Source of the DNA: Bacteroidetes bacterium UBA4414
Lineage (GTDB): Bacteria > Bacteroidota > Bacteroidia > Chitinophagales > Chitinophagaceae
Length of the DNA stretch: 64,000 bases
Assembly: GCA_002389765.1 (NCBI GenBank)
Contig: DGQM01000028.1
Coordinates: 95,587 to 159,586 of the forward strand
Direction: 5' to 3'
This document shows positions 41,530-49,379 of the stretch, piece by piece. The position numbers were made by a program, and so were the translations under genes. Numbering within the stretch: the stretch's first letter is position 1; each line of letters begins with the position of its first letter. The notes under the pieces were generated by a model. That model saw nothing but the letters and a program-made list of their open reading frames with translations. It was not told the origin of the DNA and did no database searches.

Positions 41530-41559
41530 AAAAAGGGGCTCATCGCCCCTTTCGTTATT
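41530..41559. terminator. Terminator between 41486 and gpmI
   Basis: AAAGGGGC, loop TCATC, GCCCCTTT. On the minus strand it is followed by TTTTTATTTC, so it terminates gpmI well; it may serve the plus strand too. Confidence 0.8.
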
Positions 41560-43086
41560 TTAGTCTATCAGCACATTGCCGGTCATTTCGTTTGGTATGG
41601 GTATGCCCATGTAGTGTAGTATGGTGGGGGCAATATCGCCCAGCTTGCCGGGGCGTACTATGCCTTTGTAATTGTTGCTGATAACGAACAGCGGCACAGG
41701 GTTCAGCGTATGTGCTGTGTTCACGGTGCCGTCTTCGTTTATCATAAAATCGCTGTTGCCATGGTCTGCCGTCAGAAAAACAGCATAGCCATTTTCTAAA
41801 GCCAATGGTACAATGCGCGATACGCAATTATCTACCGTCTCTACCGCTTTTATAGCAGCTTCCCACACACCTGTGTGGCCTACCATATCGGCATTGGCAA
41901 AATTGAGGCAAATGAAATCTGCCGATTGGTTTGCAATCTCTGGCAGTATAGCATCCGTCAGGTCGTATGCACTCATCTGTGGTTTCAAGTCGTACGTTGC
42001 TACATCTTTTGGTGATGGTGCCATGATGCGGCTTTCGCCTTCAAACGGTACTTCGCGTCCGCCGCTGAAGAAGAATGTAACGTGCGGGTATTTCTCTGTT
42101 TCGGCAATGCGTATCTGTTTTTTACCATTGTCTGCCAGTACCTCGCCCAGTGTATTATTCAGGTTGTCGTTATAGAATATTACGTCAACGTTTTTGTAAG
42201 TCTTGTCGTACTCCGTCATGGTAACATAGTGCAGGTGCAGCGGTGTCATGCCTTGTTCCGGAAATGCCTCTTGTGTCAGCACTTGTGTTATTTCGCGGCA
42301 GCGGTCTGTGCGGAAGTTGAAGCATATCACCACATCACCCTCTTGTATCGTAGCCAATGGGTTGCCGTCATTATCTGTAGCAATGATAGGCTTAATGAAT
42401 TCATCCGTGATATCGGCATCATAACTAGCCTGCACGCTTGCCAGTACGTCCTGCGATTTTTCGCCCACGCCATTTACCAACGCATCGTAAGCCAGCTTTA
42501 CACGCTCCCAGCGCTTGTCTCTATCCATAGCATAGTACCTGCCCGTTACAGAGGCAATGAAACCACCGGATATTACAAGGTGTTGTTGCAGGTCTTTCAG
42601 ATAGTCGTAGCCGCCTTTGGGGTCTGTATCGCGGCCATCTGTAAATGCGTGGATGGCAACACGCTGCACATTGTGCTTGCTTGCCAACGTGCAGATAGCC
42701 TTCAGGTGGTTGATGTGCGAGTGTACGCCGCCATCGCTCACCAAGCCTATCAGGTGCAGTGTCTTATTATTGTACTTGGCACTATCCAGTGCTTTTTGGA
42801 ATATCAGGTTGTTGGCAAGCTCGCCATCGCGCACGGCCACATTAATGCGTTGCAGCTCCTGATAGACAATGCGGCCAGCACCCAGGTTCAGGTGGCCTAC
42901 TTCGCTATTGCCCATTTGCCCCTCAGGCAGACCAACAGCCTCGCCACAAGTGATGAGCTCTGTATTAGGATATTGGCTATATAAAGACTTAACGAACGGA
43001 ACGTTGGCATTAGCTATGGCATCGGCAGCGGGTACCTGACCATGGCCCCAGCCATCCATAATAATAAGCATTGCTTTCTTTGACAT
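41560..43086 (-). CDS. gpmI: 2,3-bisphosphoglycerate-independent phosphoglycerate mutase
   Basis: 508 residues, the standard length. The metal-binding Asp is in MLIIMDGWGHG, the catalytic Ser in GNSEVGHLNLGAGR, HAFTDGRDTDPKG holds substrate ligands, and the second metal site is in LTADHGNSDFM and VGHTG. The enzyme interconverts 3- and 2-phosphoglycerate in glycolysis using manganese or similar ions. A -7 box lies 5 bases before the start codon. Confidence 0.97.
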   Translation of the reverse strand: MSKKAMLIIMDGWGHGQVPAADAIANANVPFVKSLYSQYPNTELITCGEAVGLPEGQMGNSEVGHLNLGAGRIVYQELQRINVAVRDGELANNLIFQKALDSAKYNNKTLHLIGLVSDGGVHSHINHLKAICTLASKHNVQRVAIHAFTDGRDTDPKGGYDYLKDLQQHLVISGGFIASVTGRYYAMDRDKRWERVKLAYDALVNGVGEKSQDVLASVQASYDADITDEFIKPIIATDNDGNPLATIQEGDVVICFNFRTDRCREITQVLTQEAFPEQGMTPLHLHYVTMTEYDKTYKNVDVIFYNDNLNNTLGEVLADNGKKQIRIAETEKYPHVTFFFSGGREVPFEGESRIMAPSPKDVATYDLKPQMSAYDLTDAILPEIANQSADFICLNFANADMVGHTGVWEAAIKAVETVDNCVSRIVPLALENGYAVFLTADHGNSDFMINEDGTVNTAHTLNPVPLFVISNNYKGIVRPGKLGDIAPTILHYMGIPIPNEMTGNVLID

Positions 43087-43091
43087 GGGCG

Positions 43092-43099
43092 CAAAATTA
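43092..43099 (-). promoter_or_regulatory. -7 box (TAATTTTG) 5 bases before gpmI
   Basis: Minus-strand TAATTTTG, CGCCC, ATG. Predicts an essentially leaderless gpmI message; no clear -33 element. Confidence 0.45.
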
Positions 43100-43283
43100 C
43101 TGAAAATCTGCAGGTGGTTATTTCTCGTATTATGATATGTATCAGGTTTATTAGCTACGGGTTATAGTATATGCAGAAATATTTTATTTGTAGAACGATA
43201 TGGAAAATTAAGTGTATGGATATAAAATAAATGTTGATATTTTATAGAGATTTTCCTAACTTTAAAAGCTTTTTAACCTGAAA

Positions 43284-43297
43284 GTTAAAATTTTAAC
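43284..43297. promoter_or_regulatory. 14-bp palindrome GTTAAAATTTTAAC
   Basis: Perfect AT-rich palindrome in the divergent region between gpmI and the DUF4783 gene, 20 bases from a DnaA box. A possible operator. Confidence 0.3.
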
Positions 43298-43317
43298 AAG
43301 TTTGGCAGGTTTTTTGA

Positions 43318-43326
43318 TGTGGATAA
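43318..43326 (-). promoter_or_regulatory. Perfect DnaA box (TTATCCACA on minus strand)
   Basis: TGTGGATAA on the plus strand, 31 bases upstream of the DUF4783 start, in an AT-rich intergenic region. Confidence 0.4.
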
Positions 43327-43357
43327 CTTGTTATACAGGACTTGAAGCAGTTTGCCG

Positions 43358-43750
43358 ATGAAGAAATTTTACAAACGAACTATACTTACCATACTGTCCT
43401 CTTTCATAATGCTTGCTGCAGCTAATGCACAAGCGCTTGAGGACGTGACTAATGGTATCCGCAGTGGGAACATCACTACGGTGGCCAAGTATTTAGACAA
43501 TACGGTTTCCATTACAATCAGTAATAATCAATCTATCTACAGTAAAGCGCAGGCAGAAATTGTACTGAAAGACTTCTTTACTAAAAACCAGGTGAAAGAT
43601 TTTATTGTGAAACAGGGGGGCCCTTCGGGACAGAATGCAAAATATGCCGTAGGCACTTTGCAAACTACCAACGGCACTTATCAGATATATCTGGTGCTGA
43701 AACAAAAAGACGATTCTTACGTACTACGCGAAATGCGGTTTGAAAAATAA
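43358..43750 (+). CDS. Exported DUF4783 (lumazine-binding/NTF2-like) protein
   Basis: 130 residues from ATG at 43358; an upstream TTG at 43352 is not needed. Signal peptide (ILTILSSFIMLAAANAQ), then an NTF2-like domain with VTNGIRSGNITTVAKYLDN, AQAEIVLKDFFTKN and YVLREMRFEK, matching DUF4783 of Bacteroidota. The function is unknown. A strong terminator follows 8 bases after the stop. Confidence 0.85.
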   Translation: MKKFYKRTILTILSSFIMLAAANAQALEDVTNGIRSGNITTVAKYLDNTVSITISNNQSIYSKAQAEIVLKDFFTKNQVKDFIVKQGGPSGQNAKYAVGTLQTTNGTYQIYLVLKQKDDSYVLREMRFEK

Positions 43751-43757
43751 GCAATTG

Positions 43758-43785
43758 AAAACGCCCCTGTAAAGGGGCGTTTTTG
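43758..43785 (+). terminator. Terminator of the DUF4783 gene
   Basis: AAAACGCCCCT, loop GTAA, AGGGGCGTTTTTG. Confidence 0.9.
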
Positions 43786-43800
43786 TTTTGGGTACTTCTT

Positions 43801-43829
43801 ACAAAAACACCCGCCATTGCAGCGGGTGC
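43801..43829 (-). terminator. Terminator of the fibronectin-III T9SS gene
   Basis: Minus strand CACCCGC, loop TGCAATG, GCGGGTG followed by TTTTTG. Confidence 0.8.
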
Positions 43830-43854
43830 TTTGCGCTCCTGTATAATTAAACCC

Positions 43855-45516
43855 CTATTGCTTTATAAATCTGCTGCTGAAAACTTTATCGTTACCTATA
43901 GCTTTTATGATGTAGTGCCCCTGTTGCAGGTCTGCAACATCAATGCTCTGCGTGTTGCTGTTCAGTTCAAAACTTTTCACGTTTCTGCCTGTCAGGTCGG
44001 TAACAAGTACTTGGTAGCTGCCTGTTGCATTAGCTATGTTCAGGTACAGTATATCTTTTACAGGATTCGGGTGCAGCGTGATTGTTGGCTGCGTATTTTC
44101 TACACTGCTGATGCCAAGAGTTGTAGTGCTGAATGTGATATCTGACCAAGGAGAGCTGGTAGTTATATTATCATCTGTACAATAGCTTCTGCAATGCAAG
44201 AAATATTGCGTGGCAGGCTGCAGGGTAGTTATCTGTACGAAGCTTGCTTTGATTGGCGTACCAAAATTTGGCACATCTGAACTGAGCGAATATGCGTATT
44301 CGTATTTCTGCCCTGTCATTACTGTATCCCAGTGGATGATGGCTGTATTTTTATTGATGATTTGCGCACTTAGTACGGGCGACTTACATGCATATATTGT
44401 TCTGAAAGAATCTAATGACCACAGAGAGCTATCGTTGCCGGGGCATAGTGACCTGACGTGTACGTAGTACTTCGTATTTTCTCTCAGCCCAGTGATGTTT
44501 GCAAAAGTATCTAAGGTGCTTGTAGCAAGTGATATTTCTGAAGACAATGGTATGGCGCGTGTCTGATCTATCAGGTACTGATACCTTGTAGCATTGGCAA
44601 GCCTGTTCCAACGGATGTCTGCACTATTAGAGTCGATACGTGCTATTTTGATGTTTTTTGGGATAATACATGCAGGCAATGTGCGGAATGACAAAGTATC
44701 CCAGAAAGAGAAAGTAGTAGCAGAACATCTTGTACGCACCAGCAGGAAATACCTTGTATCAGGTGTAAGACCTGTAACGGTAGCACTTGTAGTGTTGGTA
44801 TTCAGCCAGCCGCTTGTGGGCCAGTTTGGCGATGTAGATACTGCATAGTCGTAGCTGGTAGCACCTGTTACTGCACCCCAGCGTACCATAGCAATAGTTG
44901 AATTGACAAACGACGGTGTTTGCGGCACTGTTCTTGCACAGGCGTGTATAGGATACGCGTCCATACCGAAGTCTGCTATGCCTGAACCTGCAGTGCCTGA
45001 TGTCCCTGTTGCAGTACCAAACAACCTGCGGTTGCCGCCTGCAGTATTTTGCCTTACTGTAAAGCCACCTGTATAGCCTGTTTGCGAAACCTCAACTATA
45101 AAGTTTTGGGTGCCATTGTAGGTAAATGGATTTTGCAGGGTAATCTCTACCCACCCACCCGAAACAATAGATGTGATGGTGTGTGATGTAGCAGAGAATA
45201 CTGTTGTAAGCCCTGTTTGAAAGGCACCGCTTGAAAAAGTATTGAGCGTGGTATGCCCCATGCGGATGGTGAGGTTTGTGTAGGTAGCACTTCCCATATT
45301 AGTACCGCTACGCAGGTATATTTTTGATATTAGTTGGTTACCTGTTGGCAGGCCTGCAAAATCAGTTCTATAGTATACCCATTGCACCCTGTTGGTGGTA
45401 CTCATAAGTGGGATGGTGTTGGAAGATGTGCCGCCTGATAAGGAGAATTGCGGTGTTTGTGCATATCCGATATGGATGCTGAGCATTAAGAGCGTTAAGA
45501 GAATAAGTCTGTTCAT
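43855..45516 (-). CDS. Secreted fibronectin type III protein with T9SS sorting domain
   Basis: 553 residues. Signal peptide (LILLTLLMLSIHIGYAQ), then an N-terminal beta-sandwich region with LISKIYLRSGTNMGSATY and GWVEITLQNPFTY, then three fibronectin type III-like domains (MVRWGAVTGATSYDYAVS, IRWNRLANATRYQYLID, IIHWDTVMTGQKYEYAYS). The C terminus is a type A T9SS sorting domain (ITLHPNPVKDILYLNI, DLQQGHYIIKAIGND). It should be secreted by the type IX system. FN3 stalks often present adhesins or enzymes, but no enzyme domain is seen. Confidence 0.9.
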   Translation of the reverse strand: MNRLILLTLLMLSIHIGYAQTPQFSLSGGTSSNTIPLMSTTNRVQWVYYRTDFAGLPTGNQLISKIYLRSGTNMGSATYTNLTIRMGHTTLNTFSSGAFQTGLTTVFSATSHTITSIVSGGWVEITLQNPFTYNGTQNFIVEVSQTGYTGGFTVRQNTAGGNRRLFGTATGTSGTAGSGIADFGMDAYPIHACARTVPQTPSFVNSTIAMVRWGAVTGATSYDYAVSTSPNWPTSGWLNTNTTSATVTGLTPDTRYFLLVRTRCSATTFSFWDTLSFRTLPACIIPKNIKIARIDSNSADIRWNRLANATRYQYLIDQTRAIPLSSEISLATSTLDTFANITGLRENTKYYVHVRSLCPGNDSSLWSLDSFRTIYACKSPVLSAQIINKNTAIIHWDTVMTGQKYEYAYSLSSDVPNFGTPIKASFVQITTLQPATQYFLHCRSYCTDDNITTSSPWSDITFSTTTLGISSVENTQPTITLHPNPVKDILYLNIANATGSYQVLVTDLTGRNVKSFELNSNTQSIDVADLQQGHYIIKAIGNDKVFSSRFIKQ

Positions 45517-45723
45517 ATTAATTAGTTTTACAACTTCACATAATAGTAATACTATCTTCTATAAACGCAATATTACTACGATGGTTATTGAAAACGAATT
45601 AAATAGGCATTAAAAAAATTAGCATTAGATAAATAGAAAAGAAATTTAATATCGAAAAAGTATGATATGATTAAGCAAATACAAGCTACAGTTAGTCCTG
45701 AATATTATAAGTATAGCAGCGTA

Positions 45724-46077
45724 TTATTTGTAGTTTTTTTGACCGTTCTCCTCTATCATTTTGAGTCCGTAATTGCGGATAACTGTTATGAGTTTTATAA
45801 TTTCTTTGCCTTTATCGGTAAGTGAATATTCTGTTTTGGGTGGTACCACAGCGTATACTTTCCTTTCTATATAGCCGTCTTGTTCTAACTCCCTCAATTG
45901 GGTTGTGAGCATCTTGTCGGATATATGTGGTATGTCTTTGCGCAGCTCGCCATAGCGCATCACTTTGTTTTCCTTCAGCCTCCAAAGAATGGGAGCTTTC
46001 CAAGTGCCACCTATCTGTTCCATAACTAACTGAACAGGGTTGTAATAAATTTTTCCGTTGTAGATAAAATCAGGCAT
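45724..46077 (-). CDS. HxlR-family transcriptional regulator
   Basis: 117 residues. The winged helix-turn-helix has QIGGTWKAPILWRLKENKVM, GELRKDIPHISDKMLTTQLR, ELEQDGYIERKVYAVVPP and YSLTDKGKE, typical of HxlR/YodB. The redox-sensing Cys that usually opens the domain (CPV/CPI) is replaced by NPVQLV, so thiol sensing at that site is not possible. Divergent from the DJ-1/PfpI gene, with a palindrome between them, so it probably represses that gene and itself. Confidence 0.92.
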   Translation of the reverse strand: MPDFIYNGKIYYNPVQLVMEQIGGTWKAPILWRLKENKVMRYGELRKDIPHISDKMLTTQLRELEQDGYIERKVYAVVPPKTEYSLTDKGKEIIKLITVIRNYGLKMIEENGQKNYK

Positions 46078-46090
46078 GGTCCATTACTTT

Positions 46091-46116
46091 CTAAAAAGTG
46101 TGTATCGCACTTTTAG
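46091..46116. promoter_or_regulatory. Operator candidate, near-perfect dyad CTAAAAAGTG...CACTTTTAG
   Basis: CTAAAAAGTG, TGTATCG, CACTTTTAG. It lies 13 bases before the HxlR start and just upstream of the -33 box of the DJ-1 gene. The placement suits autoregulation and control of the divergent gene by the HxlR protein. Confidence 0.6.
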
Positions 46117-46125
46117 GTTAAACTG

Positions 46126-46156
46126 TTTGTAAAGGTATGTATGAAACTGAATTTTG
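46126..46156 (+). promoter_or_regulatory. Promoter for the DJ-1/PfpI gene
   Basis: TTTG at 46126-46129, 19 bases, GAATTTTG at 46149-46156 (one mismatch from TAnnTTTG). The start codon is at 46179. Confidence 0.5.
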
Positions 46157-46178
46157 TGACGAAAAATAATCAGATAAT

Positions 46179-47030
46179 ATGAAGAAAATATGCTTGCTAT
46201 TGGTATCAATGATAGCTATAACAGAAACATCTGTATTTGCACAAAAACTAAATAAAACGAATAAAATGTCACAGGTAAAAGAAAGAAAAAATTATGTACA
46301 CCCGCATGGTGCACCTACGAAAGGTAAAATTCTGATGGTAGCAAGTTCTCCGTCAGTATCTACACAAACAGGATGGCCAATAGGCTTTTGGGCTGCAGAA
46401 CTAACACACCCGATGAGGGTATTTGAAGAGGCAGGTTACGAAGTAGAGCTGGTATCTACAGACGGCGGTAAACTACAAATGGACGGATATTCCAACCCTA
46501 CAGATGCGAGTGGTTATTCTGCGCACGACATCATATCGTTGGGTTACATGCAAAAAGAGGCATTCAACAAAATGCTGGATAACACAAAAAAACTGACAGA
46601 TGTAAAGCATGATGCTTACGCAGCCATATTTTTAGTGGGTGGACAGGGACCGATGTACACTTTTAAAGGTAATGCAGACCTTCAAAAACTCTTTATTTCT
46701 TTTTACGAAGCTGGTAAACCTGCATCTGCAGTATGTCATTCAACAACATTATTACTAGAAGCAAAAAAATCGAATGGAGAACTTTTGGTAACAGGTAAAA
46801 CTTGGACAGGCTTTGCTAATGCAGAAGAAGACTTTGCAGACCAGGCAGTAGGCCAAAAAATACAACCATACAGAATTGAGGATGAGGCAAGGAAAATTAA
46901 CGGAACGAATTTTAAAGTAGCGACACCGTTTACATCTTATGCCATAGCAGATGGCAACCTGGTAACAGGCCAGCAACAAAATTCAGGTGCAGCAGCAGCA
47001 GAAATGGTAGTAGAGCTACTGACAAAATAA
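46179..47030 (+). CDS. Exported DJ-1/PfpI superfamily protein (Hsp31-like)
   Basis: 283 residues with a signal peptide (ICLLLVSMIAITETSVFAQ). The DJ-1/PfpI fold is visible: KGKILMVASSPSVST, the acidic residue in EAGYEVELVSTDGG, the loop IFLVGGQGPMYTF and the nucleophile elbow SAVCHSTTLLLEA with catalytic Cys and adjacent His. The length and the FANAEEDF segment fit the class I glutamine amidotransferase-like Hsp31/glyoxalase III branch. An exported form is less common. Under probable control of the divergent HxlR regulator. Confidence 0.9.
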   Translation: MKKICLLLVSMIAITETSVFAQKLNKTNKMSQVKERKNYVHPHGAPTKGKILMVASSPSVSTQTGWPIGFWAAELTHPMRVFEEAGYEVELVSTDGGKLQMDGYSNPTDASGYSAHDIISLGYMQKEAFNKMLDNTKKLTDVKHDAYAAIFLVGGQGPMYTFKGNADLQKLFISFYEAGKPASAVCHSTTLLLEAKKSNGELLVTGKTWTGFANAEEDFADQAVGQKIQPYRIEDEARKINGTNFKVATPFTSYAIADGNLVTGQQQNSGAAAAEMVVELLTK

Positions 47031-47036
47031 TATTGA

Positions 47037-47065
47037 ATGAGGCAGGTAGACCTGCCTCATTTTTT
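47037..47065 (+). terminator. Terminator after the DJ-1 gene
   Basis: ATGAGGCAGGT, AG, ACCTGCCTCAT, TTTTT. Confidence 0.8.
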
Positions 47066-47076
47066 CAGCAGATAAA

Positions 47077-47733
47077 ATGATGAAAAGAATACTATTTGCA
47101 ACTATATTGATTATAACTATCTGTGCCAGAGTAATGGCGCAGATACCTGTAGAGGTATTTGGTGGACATGAACGCACTACCGTAGATATCATGTTTTTCA
47201 AGTATTTCAAAAATCTGCAAGGGGCAAACACAAAGTGGCTGTTTTTTAACAGAAACAGAGCAGGTGTAGACTACAGGATAACAAAGACAACATACCTGCC
47301 ACAGTTCGGCTTTACAGAAGCAGTCTCTTACAATCATGAAAAACTGAAGGGTTTTGCACCTGTGTTAGTAACACAAGTATTGAATACGGGTGTTTATCCA
47401 AAAGTAGGTATACAATATGCACATGTGCGGCAGGAGATAACAGTCTTTACATGGTTGGTATGCGAGACGATGAAGCATCCTGACATAGATTTTTTCATCT
47501 TATTCAGATATACTCCTAAGCTATCGACAAAGACAAATCTTTTTACACAATTGGAAAGCGTAAACAGTTTCCCGACAGTTAGCACGGATAATTACAGTTT
47601 TACCCAAAGAATAAGACTAGGCATAGGCCTGAAAACTTATCAGTTTGGTCTTGGTGCAGATTTTAATCAATATGCTAACAACTCTTTTGTAGCAACCAAC
47701 AACGCAGGGATTTTTTTAAGACATGAATTCTGA
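47077..47733 (+). CDS. Exported beta-barrel-like protein, unknown (possible outer membrane protein)
   Basis: 218 residues with a signal peptide (ILFATILIITICARVMAQ). Alternating aromatic and polar strands and the last strand NNAGIFLRHEF, ending in Phe, are typical of outer-membrane barrels that are BAM substrates. Strands such as TTYLPQFGFTEAVSYNH and FFILFRYTPKLSTKTNLF support this. I do not recognise a specific family. It lies 3 bases before the bestrophin gene, suggesting co-expression. Confidence 0.6.
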   Translation: MMKRILFATILIITICARVMAQIPVEVFGGHERTTVDIMFFKYFKNLQGANTKWLFFNRNRAGVDYRITKTTYLPQFGFTEAVSYNHEKLKGFAPVLVTQVLNTGVYPKVGIQYAHVRQEITVFTWLVCETMKHPDIDFFILFRYTPKLSTKTNLFTQLESVNSFPTVSTDNYSFTQRIRLGIGLKTYQFGLGADFNQYANNSFVATNNAGIFLRHEF

Positions 47734-47736
47734 AAG

Positions 47737-48672
47737 ATGATAATAAAAAGAAATTTTAATCTCATACGGGTGGTGCAGTATGTAAAAGCTGAATTGATTT
47801 TCTGCATATCGGTAGCGGTTGCCGTATTTATGTTGCATAAAACAAACCTGACACATATTGCACTGCCGTTTTCTGTAGCTGCAATACTAGGTAGCGCGTT
47901 GGCTATTTTTATAGCATTTCGCAATAATACTTCGTACAGCAGATGGTGGGAGGCCAGAACGCTATGGGGTGGGATTGTTAATTCGAGCAGGGTATTAGCG
48001 AGGCTGATAATTACATTCGCAGATAGCCATGCACTACAGCAAAACTACGATAAGGCACGAAGCGAGGCATTTAAAACAGCAATGGTATATAAAGTAATAG
48101 CATGGGCACATGCCATGCGACTGCAACTGAGAAGGCAGCATGACTGGCATGAGTTGAAACCTTTTTTATCTGAAGAGGAATTTGGCATGCTTGAAAAATC
48201 TCAGAATAAAGCCAACTACCTGCATATGCTGTCTGGTAAAAAGATATATGAGGCAATGGCAAATGGTACACTTGGCGGGTTTGATAGTTTTCAGATGGAA
48301 GGACAACTATTGGCACTGGCAAATTATCAGGGAGGGTGCGACAGAATAAAAAACACGCCGTTACTAAGGCAGTACGGCTATTTTACGAGGGTGTTTATGT
48401 ATACATTCATGTTGTTGCTACCACTATCCTTGATAGGCGATTTTGCAAAAATGAATATGGATTACCTGATGATACCTATTTCTATAGTTATATCATTTGT
48501 ATTTGCTATTATTGGTAAGGTAGGCGAGGTAAATGAAGACCCATTTGAAAATCGTATAACAGATGTGCCCCTGAATGCTATTTGCAACACTATTGAAAGA
48601 GATTTGAGAGAGATGTTGGGTGAAAAAGATTTGCCTGAAAAATGCGAAGCTGAAAACGGATTTTTGTATTAA
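47737..48672 (+). CDS. Bestrophin family (UPF0187) chloride channel-like protein
   Basis: 311 residues, the usual size for bacterial bestrophins. Characteristic blocks are IALPFSVAAILGSALAIFIAFRNN, SYSRWWEARTLWGGIVNSSR and LLLPLSLIGDFAKMNMDYLMIPI, followed by the acidic VGEVNEDPFEN. Bacterial homologues form pentameric anion or cation channels. Third gene of the 46179-48672 run; the gap upstream is 3 bases. Confidence 0.92.
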   Translation: MIIKRNFNLIRVVQYVKAELIFCISVAVAVFMLHKTNLTHIALPFSVAAILGSALAIFIAFRNNTSYSRWWEARTLWGGIVNSSRVLARLIITFADSHALQQNYDKARSEAFKTAMVYKVIAWAHAMRLQLRRQHDWHELKPFLSEEEFGMLEKSQNKANYLHMLSGKKIYEAMANGTLGGFDSFQMEGQLLALANYQGGCDRIKNTPLLRQYGYFTRVFMYTFMLLLPLSLIGDFAKMNMDYLMIPISIVISFVFAIIGKVGEVNEDPFENRITDVPLNAICNTIERDLREMLGEKDLPEKCEAENGFLY

Positions 48673-48721
48673 GGTATTGAACAAGCAATACTATAGCAAT
48701 TAATAAAAGAAAACTAATTAA

Positions 48722-49333
48722 ATGAATATAGCAATAATAGGTACGGGTAATGTTGGCGGTGCGCTTGCCACAAAATGGGCGCAAAAAGGACACCGTATAT
48801 TTTTGGGTGTACAGGATGCTGACAACTTCAAAGGAAAGGATTTGCTGCAGAATGATAATACTAGTGTACATAGTATTGGTGAGGCTGTTTCCAAAGCAGC
48901 AGTAGTATTGATAGCTACACCACCTACAGCCATATTTGACATTATAGCGCAAATGGGTGATGTGCAGGGTAAAGTGATAATAGATGCAACCAATGCTGTG
49001 GCAAAATCTCCTGAGCCATACAAAACGGTATATCATTGCCTGGCAGACAAAACAACTGCTGCAGTTGTAAAATGCTTTAATACTACTGGTTTTGAGAATA
49101 TGCTGAATCCGCTATACGGAGATGTGCCAACAGATATGTTTATGGCAGGTGATAGTGCAGATGCAAAAGCAGTGGCAAAGACATTGGCGCTAGATTGTGG
49201 TTTTGGAGATTGTATAGACTTTGGCAAAGCAGACAAAGTAGAATTGCTGGAAAAATTTGCACTATCGTGGATAAACCTAGCCATCATGCAAGGTATGGGC
49301 AGAGGCGTAGCTTTTAAACTGATGAAACGATAA
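48722..49333 (+). CDS. NADPH-dependent F420 reductase-like oxidoreductase
   Basis: 203 residues. A Rossmann motif opens the protein (MNIAIIGTGNVGGALATKWA), followed by HRIFLGVQDADNF, VVLIATPPTAIFDI and KVIIDATNAVAKSPEP, then KCFNTTGFENMLNP. This is the NADP oxidoreductase/F420-dependent family (YadG/FNO-like). In organisms without F420 these proteins reduce other substrates, often unknown. Last gene of this plus-strand run before a terminator. Confidence 0.85.
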   Translation: MNIAIIGTGNVGGALATKWAQKGHRIFLGVQDADNFKGKDLLQNDNTSVHSIGEAVSKAAVVLIATPPTAIFDIIAQMGDVQGKVIIDATNAVAKSPEPYKTVYHCLADKTTAAVVKCFNTTGFENMLNPLYGDVPTDMFMAGDSADAKAVAKTLALDCGFGDCIDFGKADKVELLEKFALSWINLAIMQGMGRGVAFKLMKR

Positions 49334-49343
49334 CAATAAGTAT

Positions 49344-49379
49344 AATAAAACGCCCTGCATTGCAGGGCGTTTTATTATT
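49344..49379. terminator. Bidirectional terminator
   Basis: AATAAAACGCCCTGC, loop ATT, GCAGGGCGTTTTATT between the convergent genes ending at 49333 and 49378. Confidence 0.85.
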
